DNA from: Phycisphaeraceae bacterium
GTDB lineage: Bacteria > Planctomycetota > Phycisphaerae > Phycisphaerales > UBA1924
Assembly (NCBI GenBank): GCA_019636565.1
Contig: JAHBXG010000002.1
Coordinates: 90,453 to 154,452, forward strand
Length of the DNA: 64,000 nucleotides
Direction of reading: 5' to 3'
Notes under the pieces: model-generated
Database searches by the model: none
What the model was told of the DNA's origin: nothing
The model's input: only the letters and a program-made list of their open reading frames with translations
Position numbers and translations under genes: made by a program
Shown here: positions 42,367-52,771 of the stretch, piece by piece
Numbering within the stretch: position 1 is the stretch's first letter
Layout of the letters: each line of letters begins with the position of its first letter

Positions 42367-45300
42367 ATGCCGCCAATGTCAAACCAAGCTCCAGGCTTTT
42401 CCACATCCGGCAGCCCGACGGCCACCGGGCTGATCGCGGCTCTCATCATCAGCGCGGGCGGAATCTCTTGCTCGACGCATCCGGGCACCGGCAGCACCGA
42501 GGGCGCCGCACAGGTCGGTCCCATCGATCCGGCAGACGCGGGCCAACCGCGCGTGATCCAGGAACTACGCCGGACAACGCGGAATCCCGCGTCGGCCTCA
42601 CACGCGGGCACTCTCCCACCGCCGCCCGGAATCGATGCCTCGCGGGTGCAGGCGCTTGCGGCACGCGAAATCGCTGCGAACCCCGACCTCATTAGGCCCT
42701 TCTCTGAAGTAGCCCCGGAATTCGCAGCCAAAGTCTCGCTGCCCAAAGCGACCGATCCCGTTGCCGATGACCAGACGCGCGCCGATGCGGTGCGCCTCTA
42801 CGTCGCGGGCCGCTCGGCGCTGCTCGCCGGAGACGCGAATCAGGCGCAAACGCTTCTGACCGATGCCGCCGGCAAGGACCCGGCGGAGGGCGCGGTCTGG
42901 CGTGAACTGGCCGAAGCGCAGTACAAACTTGGACGCCGAACGCTGGCCACATCTTCGTACACGCAGGCGGCGCGGCGCGGGCTGGATGAGGCTCGCGTGT
43001 GGTGGATGCTCGGCAAGGACGCGGCCCAAAAGTCGGATCTGAACCGCGCTGCCGCGTATCTCGCAAAGGCCGCGAGCGCGCCCGATCTTTCCTCCGACGC
43101 CGCGCTGCCGTTCATCGTCGCCTCGGATCTCGGAGAAACCCTGGCAAAGCTCGGGTACCAGACCGCCGCGTCCGAGGCGCTGATCGAAGCGGTCGCACTT
43201 CCCGAGACATTTTCCGAGAATACGAATTACCGAACGGAACTGGGTGAGGTCTACCGCCGGCGCGGCGAATTGCTCGAGCAGGCCGGCGATATAGAGATGC
43301 GACTCGGCCATCCAGAGATCGCGCTCCAGTACTACGCGAAGGCGATCGAGTATCCATCGGTGGATCCCGGCGCCACACTTGTCCGGTATATCTATGCCTC
43401 CGCACTGCGGGGCGAACCTCTCAAGGCCGCCGAATTGCTCGCCGATCGGATTCTCGAAGCCGACGGGTGGATCGAAGATCGCCAGTTGCTTCTTATCCGA
43501 TATCTTGCGGAGAACACCGACGCCGGACCGGCACTCGCACGCGCTCTGGCGGCGCTGCCCGAAGATCTGCAAAGCCCGCTCGCCCCCACGCTCGAATCGC
43601 GACTCATCCGGGCCCGCGCCGCGGCCGACCCGAACGGCGCGGCATTGCTCCGCACCTATCTCGAACAGAATCCACAGGACGCCGACGCTGCGACCGACCT
43701 CATCGCAATCTCCTCAAAGTCCGGCGCGGGCAAAGCGGCCCTTGAAATCGCCGATGCCTCGCCGACCTCGGCGGTGCGCATCGCCGACGCAGTCGCTCGC
43801 AATGGTCGCCTGCTTGATTCTTCGTTCTCCGTGATTGAACGCGGGGCCAAATCGCCCGGCCAACGCGCTCTCGCGGCGTGGCTGCTCTCCCGGCTGGGCT
43901 TTTCCGATCGCTCGCTCGCGATGGCAGCTGAGATTGATTCAAACAAGGTCACCGATCCAACCTCTCGTGCCGTTCTGCTCGGCGTTCAGTTGCATTCAGC
44001 GCTCGATGCCGGAAACTTTGATCTCGCGCGGGAGCTGGTCGAGCGACTCAAGAGCGGCGACGATCTCCCTTTCGCGATCCGCTGCGGTTCGTTGCTCGAA
44101 GCGGGCGAAGACTCCTTCGTGATCGATGCGGCGACGGCGCTCGATATTTCTTCTCTCCCCTCCGACCCCGTGGAGCGGATCGCAACCGCGGAGATTCTGG
44201 CCCGCACCGGTCGGGCGAAGGACGCGGAGTCCATTCTGGAAGCGGTGATCGCCGACGATCGCTTCGACGAGCGTGCATACCAGTCGCTGATCGCGCTTTA
44301 CCTGCCCACGGGTCCACTCAAGGACGAAGCGAAGCTCGGGACGATTTCGAGAAGGCTGCGGGATTCGATTCCTTCCAGCCGCGTGATCCGCTGGCTCGTC
44401 GCCGGTGAACTCGCGAAACGCCAACTCTGGTCGCAGGCGGAGTCCTCACTGATTTCAATCGCGGAAGAGGGCGAGCCCGATCCGGTTTTGATTGAGCAGC
44501 TGGTGATCGCCTGGGAGCGTCAGACCACCGGTGACTCTGATTCGAAGGCAGCCGTGCTGGAGAGAGCCGACGCCTGGCTCCGCGGAAAACTGAAGGAATA
44601 CCCCGGGAGCGTCGCCCTCGTAGCCGCACGAGCCCGGGTGCTCGAACTCTCAGGTCAGGCCACTGAGGCCGAGAAAGCGCTCGCGGACCTTCTCGCCCGC
44701 TATCCGATCGACTCGGTTGCGCGCCAACGAGAGCGCCTCGTGAGTACGACGCTCAAAGAACCGGAACGTGCCCTTGCCCTTGCTACGGCCCGCCTGAGCC
44801 GCACTCCGCGCTCCGCGGACGATTCGATCGAACTGGCCGAACTTCTGGCTGCGCAGGGCGATTCGCGCGGCACCGCCGACGCGATCGTGCAGGGCCTGCC
44901 CTCCGGTGCGATTCTCAACACTCCCCAGCGTCAGCGTCTGATCGCCCTGCTCAATCAGCAGATCGGTGCCGCCGTCACCGACGAATCGGGCCAGTCGGCC
45001 GCAGCGGCCCTTTCACTCATCGGTCACTCGGTCGCACTGGGGGTCGAACTCACCCGGCCGTTGCAGGAAGCAAGACTCGCGCTGCTCGCAACCTATACAC
45101 CAACCGATACCGACTCGCTGATCCAGGCGGCACGTCAGACCGTCCGCCAGTTTCCCGATGGCTCGACACTATTGCTCGCGCGAACAGCCGACCGGATCAG
45201 CAAGTCGTCGTCGCCCGAGTCTGCGCCGCGTTTTCTTCGCGAAGCGATCGCGTTCGTTCCCGAACCGACCACTGAACTCTACCGCTACCTCGTCTACTAC

Positions 45301-46074
45301 CTCACCGCCCGATACGGCGACCTGAACGACGTTCGCGCCCTCATCCCGCTGCTCGATGATCCCGCGAAAGCGGTCATCGTGTCCGATCTCGCGAGCGATG
45401 GAGGAATGGAAGTACCCGCGGCACAGGCAGATCGCATCACATTGGTGCTCCACAACGTCGCATCTTCCGCGACGCTGCGCGATCGCTCACCCTTTGCGAT
45501 GGATATCTATCGCATCGTGCTCGAGCGCGACCCCCATCACGCCATGTCTTGCAACAATCTCGCTTATTACATGATGGAGCACGGAGGAGACCTGGCCGAA
45601 GCGGAGCGACTGCTGTTGATCGCCTTCGCGGACCGCCCCGACACCGCGAGCATTCTCGACTCGCTGGGTTGGCTCCGGTTCAAGCAGGGGAAGTTGCTCG
45701 ACATCCGGGACAGCGCCGGAAATACGACCGAGGCGGGGGCCGTCTCGCTGCTCTCCCGCGCCCTTGAAGCCCGCGACGGCAACGACAACGCCGTTATTAC
45801 CGACCATCTCGGCGACGCACTCTGGGCAGCCGGCGAAACGCAAAAAGCCAAGGAACATTGGGAATTGGCCCGCGTCTCGGCTCGGCGCGCCATCGACCAG
45901 ATTCTCGCGGCGCGCTCCCAGCGGAATCTCGGCGACGACGATGAAACCTACAAAGTCGAACTCGCGGAACTTCGAACCGTTCTGGCGCAGACCGAACTGA
46001 AACTCAAGGCTGTGGCCGACGGCAAGGAGCCGAAGATCGCGGAGACCGCCGCCCCGACCCATTCCACAAAATAA
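42367..46074 (+). CDS. Large exported TPR-repeat protein
   Basis: I use ATG 42367, 34 bp after the HhH-GPD gene; ATG 42376 is also possible, and neither has a good ribosome-binding site. The 1,235-residue protein has an N-terminal membrane/export segment (TGLIAALIISAGGISC) that could be a lipoprotein signal with Cys at about residue 38. Tetratricopeptide repeats follow throughout, for example AVRLYVAGRSALLAGDANQA, AVWRELAEAQYKLGRRTLAT and, near the end, HAMSCNNLAYYMMEHGGDLA with ASILDSLGWLRFKQGKLLD. TPR arrays bind other proteins. The partner is unknown; it stands between the nusA operon and yebC. Confidence 0.8.
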   Translation: MPPMSNQAPGFSTSGSPTATGLIAALIISAGGISCSTHPGTGSTEGAAQVGPIDPADAGQPRVIQELRRTTRNPASASHAGTLPPPPGIDASRVQALAAREIAANPDLIRPFSEVAPEFAAKVSLPKATDPVADDQTRADAVRLYVAGRSALLAGDANQAQTLLTDAAGKDPAEGAVWRELAEAQYKLGRRTLATSSYTQAARRGLDEARVWWMLGKDAAQKSDLNRAAAYLAKAASAPDLSSDAALPFIVASDLGETLAKLGYQTAASEALIEAVALPETFSENTNYRTELGEVYRRRGELLEQAGDIEMRLGHPEIALQYYAKAIEYPSVDPGATLVRYIYASALRGEPLKAAELLADRILEADGWIEDRQLLLIRYLAENTDAGPALARALAALPEDLQSPLAPTLESRLIRARAAADPNGAALLRTYLEQNPQDADAATDLIAISSKSGAGKAALEIADASPTSAVRIADAVARNGRLLDSSFSVIERGAKSPGQRALAAWLLSRLGFSDRSLAMAAEIDSNKVTDPTSRAVLLGVQLHSALDAGNFDLARELVERLKSGDDLPFAIRCGSLLEAGEDSFVIDAATALDISSLPSDPVERIATAEILARTGRAKDAESILEAVIADDRFDERAYQSLIALYLPTGPLKDEAKLGTISRRLRDSIPSSRVIRWLVAGELAKRQLWSQAESSLISIAEEGEPDPVLIEQLVIAWERQTTGDSDSKAAVLERADAWLRGKLKEYPGSVALVAARARVLELSGQATEAEKALADLLARYPIDSVARQRERLVSTTLKEPERALALATARLSRTPRSADDSIELAELLAAQGDSRGTADAIVQGLPSGAILNTPQRQRLIALLNQQIGAAVTDESGQSAAAALSLIGHSVALGVELTRPLQEARLALLATYTPTDTDSLIQAARQTVRQFPDGSTLLLARTADRISKSSSPESAPRFLREAIAFVPEPTTELYRYLVYYLTARYGDLNDVRALIPLLDDPAKAVIVSDLASDGGMEVPAAQADRITLVLHNVASSATLRDRSPFAMDIYRIVLERDPHHAMSCNNLAYYMMEHGGDLAEAERLLLIAFADRPDTASILDSLGWLRFKQGKLLDIRDSAGNTTEAGAVSLLSRALEARDGNDNAVITDHLGDALWAAGETQKAKEHWELARVSARRAIDQILAARSQRNLGDDDETYKVELAELRTVLAQTELKLKAVADGKEPKIAETAAPTHSTK

Positions 46075-46089
46075 GCAGCGAGCACCCCG

Positions 46090-46839
46090 ATGGCCGGCCA
46101 TAACAAATGGAGCAAAATCAAGCACCGCAAGGCCGTGGTGGACAAGCGCCGGGGCAAGGTGTGGACAAAAGTAGCCAAGGCGATCATCGTCGCTGCAAAG
46201 AACGGCGGGCCCGATCCGGATTCGAACCTCTCGCTCCGCTACGCGATCGATGAGGCCCGTTACGCGAACATGCCGCGGGACACCATCGAGCGCGCCATTC
46301 AGAAAGGTGCCGGCGGCGCCGCGGGCGACAACTACGAGCCCGTCCGATACGAGGGCTACGGCCCCGGAGGCGTAGCGATCATCGTGGACTCCCTTACCGA
46401 CAACCGCGCCCGCACGGTGGGCGACCTGCGCCTCGCGTTCGGCAACCACGGGGGCAATCTGGGCAACAACGGCTGCGTCGCCTATATGTTCGCCCCAAAG
46501 GGACAGATCGTTTTCAGTGCTCCGGGCTTGTCCGAAGAACGCATCATGGAACTGGCGGTCAATGCCGGGGCCGACGACGTGCTCTCGCCCGACGATCCGT
46601 CCGACCCGGCCGAACCCTGGACGATTCTCGCCGCCGTGCCGGCCTTCCAGCAGGTGAAAGAGGCCATCGAAAAGTCCGGCGCCGTCATCGCGGAAGCCGG
46701 GATCGCAATGGTGCCTGCCGAAAACGTGGTGGTCAGCGGCCAAACCGCCTCCACCGTGATCAGCCTCATCGACGCCATCGAAGACCTCGACGACGTGCAG
46801 AAGGTCTACACCAACGCCGACATCACCGATGAAGGCTGA
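46090..46839 (+). CDS. YebC/PmpR family (TACO1) protein
   Basis: The 249-residue product has the family start MAGHNKWSKIKHRKAVVDKR, then NMPRDTIERAIQKGAGG, YEGYGPGGVAIIVDSLTDNR and GGNLGNNGCVAYMF. Members were described as DNA-binding regulators and, more recently, as factors that help ribosomes translate proline-rich or stalling stretches. It lies 15 bp after the TPR gene, likely in the same transcript, and next to translation genes, which fits the ribosomal role. Confidence 0.93.
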   Translation: MAGHNKWSKIKHRKAVVDKRRGKVWTKVAKAIIVAAKNGGPDPDSNLSLRYAIDEARYANMPRDTIERAIQKGAGGAAGDNYEPVRYEGYGPGGVAIIVDSLTDNRARTVGDLRLAFGNHGGNLGNNGCVAYMFAPKGQIVFSAPGLSEERIMELAVNAGADDVLSPDDPSDPAEPWTILAAVPAFQQVKEAIEKSGAVIAEAGIAMVPAENVVVSGQTASTVISLIDAIEDLDDVQKVYTNADITDEG

Positions 46840-46869
46840 TCAAACGCCAGCGCTCGGCAGCGGGAAGTC

Positions 46870-47631
46870 TCATTCCTTCTTGCCGACATTCCGGACATTT
46901 CCACGCTTGAGTTTGTTGTGTAGCGCAGGCGTCACGTGAAACGTGGCCTGACACTGCCCCACTTTCCGCTGCTTCGCGGCCATCCGTGACATCAACGAGC
47001 GTTTGTCTTTCGAGCGGCCACCGATCGCCTGAGGAATCACTGCCTGCTGCACAATCTCCAGCTCCAGCGTGACGTTGAACTCGCGCCCGGAAGCCACCAG
47101 CGCCTTCAAATCCTCCCGCGGCAGCACGTGATACAGCGCGGGGCCGTAGCAGGGCCTTAGAAACCGGTATGTCAGTTCCTTACAGACGATCGTGAAATCA
47201 CCGCCGGTGATACCGAAAATGTACATGCCCCCCGCGATCTCGCTGTTGGCGAGCAGGGCGGCACCCGCCATGGCGTTGTACCAGTTCTTGTTGAAACGCC
47301 GGAACGGCAGTTCAGCGGTAAAAGTCTCGGAGTCCACCCGCTTCATTCGGATGCCGCTCTTGAATGCGTACGGCAGCCATATGAGCGAGCAGACCCGATG
47401 CCAGAAGTTATTGCGTGTCGAGAGCCGCCCGATGAAATCCTCGATGCGGTCGCGGAAACTCAGCCGTGTTCCGGCCGTCGGCCCCGATTCACCGGAGTCC
47501 GACTCATCGCCCGGAAACTCACCACCTTCGACGTCTGATTCGGCCACAACCGCTTCGGGAATCTCGTCTTCCGCGCGCACCTTGGGCTCGCGAATCTCGG
47601 GCTGATTATGAGCGGAGGGGGCGGCTGACAT
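46870..47631 (-). CDS. DUF4442-like hotdog-fold protein
   Basis: ATG 47631 gives 253 residues; the longer frame to 47712 would overlap the upstream MBL gene. The first 80 residues are acidic and disordered (AESDVEGGEFPGDESDSGES). The folded part, about 85-230, has KRVDSETFTAELPFRRFNKN followed by WYNAMAGAALLANSEIAGG, the pattern of DUF4442 hotdog-fold thioesterase-like proteins, then LTYRFLRPCYGPALYHV. Activity on acyl-CoA or acyl-ACP is possible but unproven. The C terminus is basic. Confidence 0.7.
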   Translation of the reverse strand: MSAAPSAHNQPEIREPKVRAEDEIPEAVVAESDVEGGEFPGDESDSGESGPTAGTRLSFRDRIEDFIGRLSTRNNFWHRVCSLIWLPYAFKSGIRMKRVDSETFTAELPFRRFNKNWYNAMAGAALLANSEIAGGMYIFGITGGDFTIVCKELTYRFLRPCYGPALYHVLPREDLKALVASGREFNVTLELEIVQQAVIPQAIGGRSKDKRSLMSRMAAKQRKVGQCQATFHVTPALHNKLKRGNVRNVGKKE

Positions 47632-47681
47632 GCGGTAGAGCGATTGTAGACGAACGCCGGGGCGCTCTTCCCTCGCCCCTC

Positions 47682-48653
47682 TCACACGCCGTCGGGCAGC
47701 AATTCGTACCACTGGTCCTTCCGGCGCACCCGCTGCACCGGATTTCCGGGTTCGTGGTCAAGCACCAAAAGCCACTGGTTTTCAACCGCCGCTTCCAGAA
47801 ACCAGTGCCTCGAAATCATGCTGGTGTACGGCTCGACGTCGTACGCGAGGCTGTACGCCGCTCCGACGTGGTGCACGGTGGGCATGACATCGGGCGTGAA
47901 CACCACGGTCCGCCCCTTATCGTCGCGGAAAATCACTGCTTGCTGGCCCCACGTATGACCCGGCACCAGCAGCACACCGACTCCCGGCACGCCGGCCGCA
48001 CCATTGAGCCCGTGCAGCCAGGTGATCCGCTGCGTCGCCGGTGTTCTGGGCGATTCGTCGCGGGTGGGCGTGAACCCCGTCGCAAACGGCCGCGCCGAAT
48101 CGATCAGGTGCATCTGATTCTCCACCGGCAGCAGATGATCCCGGAAATAGGTCCTGGTCATCACGCTGGTGTTCGCCATCGCGTCGTTCCATTCGCGCAG
48201 TTGGGCGTAGATTTCGGCGTTGGGAAATGTCGGCACGGCGTTCAACTCGCTCGAGACGCGCTCGCCCGCCCGGGGAAGGCGTGTTAGCCCTCCGGCGTGA
48301 TCAAAGTGCAGGTGCGTCACCAGCACCGCATCCACATCTTCCGGGCGGCAGTTCTCTTCCTGCAGGGCGTCGAGTATCGACCGATCTTCCAACGCGAAAA
48401 TGTCCCGGCTCTTGGCGTCGAGTTTGTTCCCGCTGCCAACCTCAATCACCACCACCTTCGGTCCGGGCGGGTCGCCCGGATCGGAAGAGGCCCGCTCCAG
48501 CAGCAGGCAATTGTGCTGCACGTCGATCCGTCCACGTTCGTCGGTGGGCACTGTCTTGCTCCACACCACCCGCGGCACAAGCCCGAACATCGAGCCCCCG
48601 TCAAGCCTGAACTTCGCGGCCCGGAGCAATTTCCATCGATACGTCACGGTCAT
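47682..48653 (-). CDS. MBL-fold metallo-hydrolase
   Basis: ATG 48653 gives 323 residues. The metallo-beta-lactamase motif THLHFDHAGGLTRLP supplies HxHxDH; further ligands are in VLLVPGHTWGQQAVIF and VVFTPDVMPTVHHVG. The N terminus, WKLLRAAKFRLDGGSMFGLV, is typical of a branch related to quorum-quenching lactonases and similar esterases. The substrate cannot be deduced. It precedes the DUF4442-like gene by 50 bp on the same strand and diverges from the membrane protein at 48756. Confidence 0.87.
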   Translation of the reverse strand: MTVTYRWKLLRAAKFRLDGGSMFGLVPRVVWSKTVPTDERGRIDVQHNCLLLERASSDPGDPPGPKVVVIEVGSGNKLDAKSRDIFALEDRSILDALQEENCRPEDVDAVLVTHLHFDHAGGLTRLPRAGERVSSELNAVPTFPNAEIYAQLREWNDAMANTSVMTRTYFRDHLLPVENQMHLIDSARPFATGFTPTRDESPRTPATQRITWLHGLNGAAGVPGVGVLLVPGHTWGQQAVIFRDDKGRTVVFTPDVMPTVHHVGAAYSLAYDVEPYTSMISRHWFLEAAVENQWLLVLDHEPGNPVQRVRRKDQWYELLPDGV

Positions 48654-48755
48654 GCGTTGAGGGTACCCCGCTCGCGCCGCGACCGGGCACACATCATCCG
48701 CCGGTCCGCAGATTCAACCGCCTCGCGCCACTTTCGGTTTACTACACTCGCGCCC

Positions 48756-50036
48756 ATGTCGGAGTCGCCCGCCCGCGCCAACTTGTCCAATCCGCTCCTT
48801 TGGGCCGTCTTTCTCGCGGTTTCCTGGACATGGTGCATCGGGATGTTCCTCCCGGTCTTGCTGCTCCGCGACTACGGCATCTGGGGCTTTGTGGTCTTCG
48901 GCGTTCCCAACGTCGTCGGTGCCGCGGCCATGGGCTGGGTGATCCGAACGCGCGATGCGAGCCGCTGGTGCGTTGCGCAACACGAAACCGCCGTCCGACT
49001 CTTCTCGGCAGTCACGGTGGGATTCCATATGTGGTTTGCCTGGTATCTCGCCCACGCGGGTTGGGTGAGCGGCGACTGGTGGCCTTGGATCACCGTGAGC
49101 GTCTTCGGGCTGGCTCTGTTTTCCGGGCTGATGACGGAGAAGCCATCGGAGGCGCTGACGCCGTTCCTGATCAGCATCGTGGTCATCTGTTTCGCCCTCT
49201 TCGCCGGGTTGGAAGTGAGGATTCCTTCTCCTGCACAACGCGTGTTCGAGGGCATTCCCGCTGTCGTGTGGGTCGCTCCGGTTTGCATCTTTGGTTTCCT
49301 GCTCTGCCCGTACCTCGACGCGACGTTTCACCGGGCACGCCAGAATCTCGAAGCGACGGGCTCAAAGGTTGCCTTCACCGTCGGCTTCGGCCTGTTCTTT
49401 TCCGCCATGATCCTCTTCACCCTCGCGTACTCGGGGCTGCTGCTCGGAATAGGCGCCGCTGGCCCGCGCGTGCTCACGGCGATCGTGCTCCACATGCTTA
49501 TCCAATCCGGTTTCACTTGCGGCTTGCATATCCGCGAGATGACGAGTTCGCTCGAAGCCGCCCATCCAGTTCGGGTGCGCGGCCTGTACGTGAGCGCGGG
49601 CGTCGTGACGCTGCTCGGCGGTGCCGTGACGCTGCTGCAATTGCCGGTCACAGCAAACATCGCGCCACGCTTCGAGATCGGCTACCGCGTGCTCCTTTCA
49701 GCGTACGGATTGCTGTTTCCGGCCTACGTGTGGCTTGTCATGATTCCGCTTCGGGTCTCCGGGCGGGCGCCGTCGGTGCGCCACACCTTCGTCTGGCTCG
49801 GTGCGAGCGCGGTCGCGGCCCCCGCGTTCTGGATGGGATTCATTCAACACCGGGAGTGGTGGCTGCTGCCCGGCCTGCTGGTTGTGCTGGCGGCGCGCGC
49901 ATTTATCCGGCGTTCAGACGGGACAGAGTTGCCGCCGCCAGGCTTGCCAGTTCCGGCGATTCCTCGGGATCCGCTGCCAGTTCTCTCAGCCGAATCAGAA
50001 GTTTCGAACGATCAGGCTCCGGGCAGCCGTTCCTGA
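48756..50036 (+). CDS. Multi-pass integral membrane protein of unknown function
   Basis: ATG 48756 gives 426 residues; the open frame extends upstream to 48297 only across the MBL gene. About 11-12 hydrophobic segments run from LLWAVFLAVSWTWCIGMFLP to WWLLPGLLVVLAARAFI. A cytoplasmic-type Pro/Ser tail of 40 residues ends the protein. I do not recognise a transporter family; the arrangement LRDYGIWGFVVFGVPNVVGA near residue 40 is seen in uncharacterised planctomycete proteins. Its last 134 bp overlap queG on the other strand. Confidence 0.75.
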   Translation: MSESPARANLSNPLLWAVFLAVSWTWCIGMFLPVLLLRDYGIWGFVVFGVPNVVGAAAMGWVIRTRDASRWCVAQHETAVRLFSAVTVGFHMWFAWYLAHAGWVSGDWWPWITVSVFGLALFSGLMTEKPSEALTPFLISIVVICFALFAGLEVRIPSPAQRVFEGIPAVVWVAPVCIFGFLLCPYLDATFHRARQNLEATGSKVAFTVGFGLFFSAMILFTLAYSGLLLGIGAAGPRVLTAIVLHMLIQSGFTCGLHIREMTSSLEAAHPVRVRGLYVSAGVVTLLGGAVTLLQLPVTANIAPRFEIGYRVLLSAYGLLFPAYVWLVMIPLRVSGRAPSVRHTFVWLGASAVAAPAFWMGFIQHREWWLLPGLLVVLAARAFIRRSDGTELPPPGLPVPAIPRDPLPVLSAESEVSNDQAPGSRS

Positions 50037-50979
50037 TTGCGTTTCCGGCAACGATCACGGCGTTGCGTTTCATCATCGCGAGTGTGGCTCGCGTCAGCGC
50101 CGTACCGGCGAACTCGCGACGGCGATCCTCCTCCGTCCACCCGATCACCTCGAGCAGGCCAAAGGATTCGCGCCGAGGCGTGTACTCCGGGTTTGGCTCG
50201 GCGCACTCAACACCGGCGGGGCGTGCGGAATTGTGCGGGCAGACCTCCTGACAGATGTCACAACCGTACAGCCAGTCGCCGATTGCTTCGTGAAAGCCCG
50301 GATCGATGGGTCCGCGGTTCTCAATTGTGAGGTAACTGATGCAGCGCGAGGCATCCACGCTGTAGGGCGTGATGGCACCGGTCGGGCACGCGTCGATGCA
50401 CCTCGTGCAGGTGCCGCAGTGATCGGCGACCGGCTGCGCTGTTCTTTCGATCTCGAGCGTGGTGAGGATCCCTCCGAGCAGGACGTAACTCCCGACACGG
50501 GGATGAATAAGGAGCGTGTGTTTCCCGATCCAGCCCAGACCCGCGAGTTGCGCGATCTCCCGCTCCATCAGGGGCGCGGTATCGACGAAGGTGCGAAATC
50601 CCGAGTCCGGATGCTTCGCTTGGAGTTCATCGCTTAATTGGTGTAACCGCTTTTTTATGACCTTGTGATAGTCGCGGCCGCGCGCATATCGAGCGATTTT
50701 CCCGGGCCCCGGTGCGATGGTCGTCCGATCGGCATCGTTGTGGCGCCTTGAGTGATAAAGATCCGCGACCATGATGGCGGAGCGCGCGCCGGGCAGGAGC
50801 AATTCGGGCTCCGCACGCAGTTTCGTATTGCGCGCCAGGTATTCCATGGTCCCGTGCTTTCCGACTCTGAGCCACTCGCGAAAATGCTCCGCCCACGCGC
50901 TCGGGCGGATGTCGCACACTCCGGAAAGTTCAAAGCCGAGTGCGCGGCAGGCGGCTTGAATGTCGGATTCGCGGATCAT
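49903..50979 (-). CDS. queG: Epoxyqueuosine reductase QueG
   Basis: ATG 50979 gives 358 residues; a TTG nine bases upstream is also in frame. The cobalamin-dependent N-terminal part includes RYARGRDYHKVIKKRL and the active-site Asp in RTFVDTAPLMEREIA. Two 4Fe-4S clusters are marked by CGTCTRCIDACPTGAI and CDICQEVCPHN. It reduces epoxyqueuosine to queuosine in tRNA wobble position 34. Some 40 C-terminal residues (134 bp) overlap the 3' end of the membrane-protein gene, tail to tail. Confidence 0.94.
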   Translation of the reverse strand: MIRESDIQAACRALGFELSGVCDIRPSAWAEHFREWLRVGKHGTMEYLARNTKLRAEPELLLPGARSAIMVADLYHSRRHNDADRTTIAPGPGKIARYARGRDYHKVIKKRLHQLSDELQAKHPDSGFRTFVDTAPLMEREIAQLAGLGWIGKHTLLIHPRVGSYVLLGGILTTLEIERTAQPVADHCGTCTRCIDACPTGAITPYSVDASRCISYLTIENRGPIDPGFHEAIGDWLYGCDICQEVCPHNSARPAGVECAEPNPEYTPRRESFGLLEVIGWTEEDRRREFAGTALTRATLAMMKRNAVIVAGNAIRNGCPEPDRSKLLIRLRELAADPEESPELASLAAATLSRLNAG

Positions 50980-51091
50980 CGCACGCAAAGGCTAGCGGAC
51001 CCGAGGACGGACGTGCCGGAGGCCCTTCTTTTTGGAATTGCCTGTGAGACGCCGATGAGTGCTCATGGTCGGACACCTGCGAGGATCCGGA

Positions 51092-51676
<585 letters not shown>

Positions 51677-51688
51677 TCGACTAAGGCG

Positions 51689-52558
51689 TCAGCGCACGCT
51701 CATCACGCCTCGCGCGGTGCCGTCGGGGGTCGATGCGCCACCGGACCACTCAAAGTAACGCTTCGCGCTGTTGCGGAGCACCTGCGACGCATCCACCGCC
51801 GTGGTGATCCACGCGCGGTCGTACTCGTACACCACCCAGCCCGGGAACCCGCGGTCCGCGAGCACCCGAACGGTCGCTTCCGGGTGCGATTCTCCCCGGC
51901 CGAGTTCGCAAGGTTTGCCCGACGCGTAATCCTTCAGTTTCACCGAGAAAAGTCGATCCGCCAGAACATTGATGCCTCCGGCGGCATCTTCCCCCGAAAG
52001 CGCGGCAACCGAAGGCGAGTAGGCCGCGCCGAGAAGGGGATTGCTGATCCGATCCAGCAATTCACTGAGCGTTGCCGCCGTGGGGAACGACCCGCCATTT
52101 TCAATCGCCAGGCGAACGCCGGTGTTCCGGGCGGTCGCAACGGCAAGTTCAAGACGTTCCACAATCCGCGCGATTCCGCTGGAGCGCGATTCGCTCGCCG
52201 GAATCTGGTACGCGAAGACCCGAACCAGCGGCGCTTCCAGACGTGCTGCAAGATCGACCGCCCAGCCGGTGTCGATCACGCCTCGGGGCGTTCCGCCCAG
52301 CACGTGCCCGACAAGAGGCGGCGTCACCGCGTCATCGAAGCGGGCCGACGTCGCGACGCACGTTACCTGGCAACCTGTGGGCGCGAACAGCCGCCGGGTC
52401 TTCTCGGGGTCGGTCAGAGCGGGGTCGCACGCAAAGCGCGTCGTTCCGCTGCCAAATGTCCGCAGTTCGACGCCCTGATACCCGGCCTCTTCGGCGAATT
52501 GAGCGACGCGCTCAAGAGTCCATTCCGGGCAGGCGACGGTGCTGAATGCGAGTTTCAT
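51689..52558 (-). CDS. Sugar phosphate isomerase/epimerase family TIM barrel
   Basis: ATG 52558 has AAGGA 5 nt upstream and gives 289 residues; the open frame above it is not conserved. The AP-endonuclease-2 TIM-barrel pattern is visible: MKLAFSTVACPEWTLERVAQ, GYQGVELRTFG, the Glu-bearing VRLAIENGGSF, FSVKLKDYASG and VVYEYDRAW. Metal-dependent isomerases or epimerases of sugars and inositols belong here; the substrate is unknown. It has a near-perfect -10 upstream at 52629. Confidence 0.85.
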   Translation of the reverse strand: MKLAFSTVACPEWTLERVAQFAEEAGYQGVELRTFGSGTTRFACDPALTDPEKTRRLFAPTGCQVTCVATSARFDDAVTPPLVGHVLGGTPRGVIDTGWAVDLAARLEAPLVRVFAYQIPASESRSSGIARIVERLELAVATARNTGVRLAIENGGSFPTAATLSELLDRISNPLLGAAYSPSVAALSGEDAAGGINVLADRLFSVKLKDYASGKPCELGRGESHPEATVRVLADRGFPGWVVYEYDRAWITTAVDASQVLRNSAKRYFEWSGGASTPDGTARGVMSVR

Positions 52559-52628
52559 CGAAATCCTTTTCGGAGTGGCAACCGACCCCAATGCCGGACT
52601 GGCGGTCTGGGGCGCCGAAGCACCGGAC

Positions 52629-52634
52629 ATTATA
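52629..52634 (-). promoter_or_regulatory. Consensus -10 upstream of the sugar isomerase gene
   Basis: TATAAT on the minus strand, 71 bp before the start codon. No good -35 sits at 16-18 bp (a weak TTACCG is 20 bp away). Confidence 0.4.
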
Positions 52635-52771
52635 CGATCAGCCCTGCTAGTGCCCGGTAACTTGCGTGAAATCATCGATACCGGCTCAACGAGAAGCCGA
52701 TTCGAAGCGAACGGATGCTCACTGGTGAGCGCTCCGTGGCGGGTCGGCGAGGGATTCGGAGCAGCCGCAGC

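Noticed and set aside
48297..48755. N-terminal extension of the membrane protein to 579 residues
   Set aside because: It would overlap the divergent MBL gene by its whole length and adds only His/Arg-rich sequence; the hydrophobic protein starts naturally at ATG 48756.
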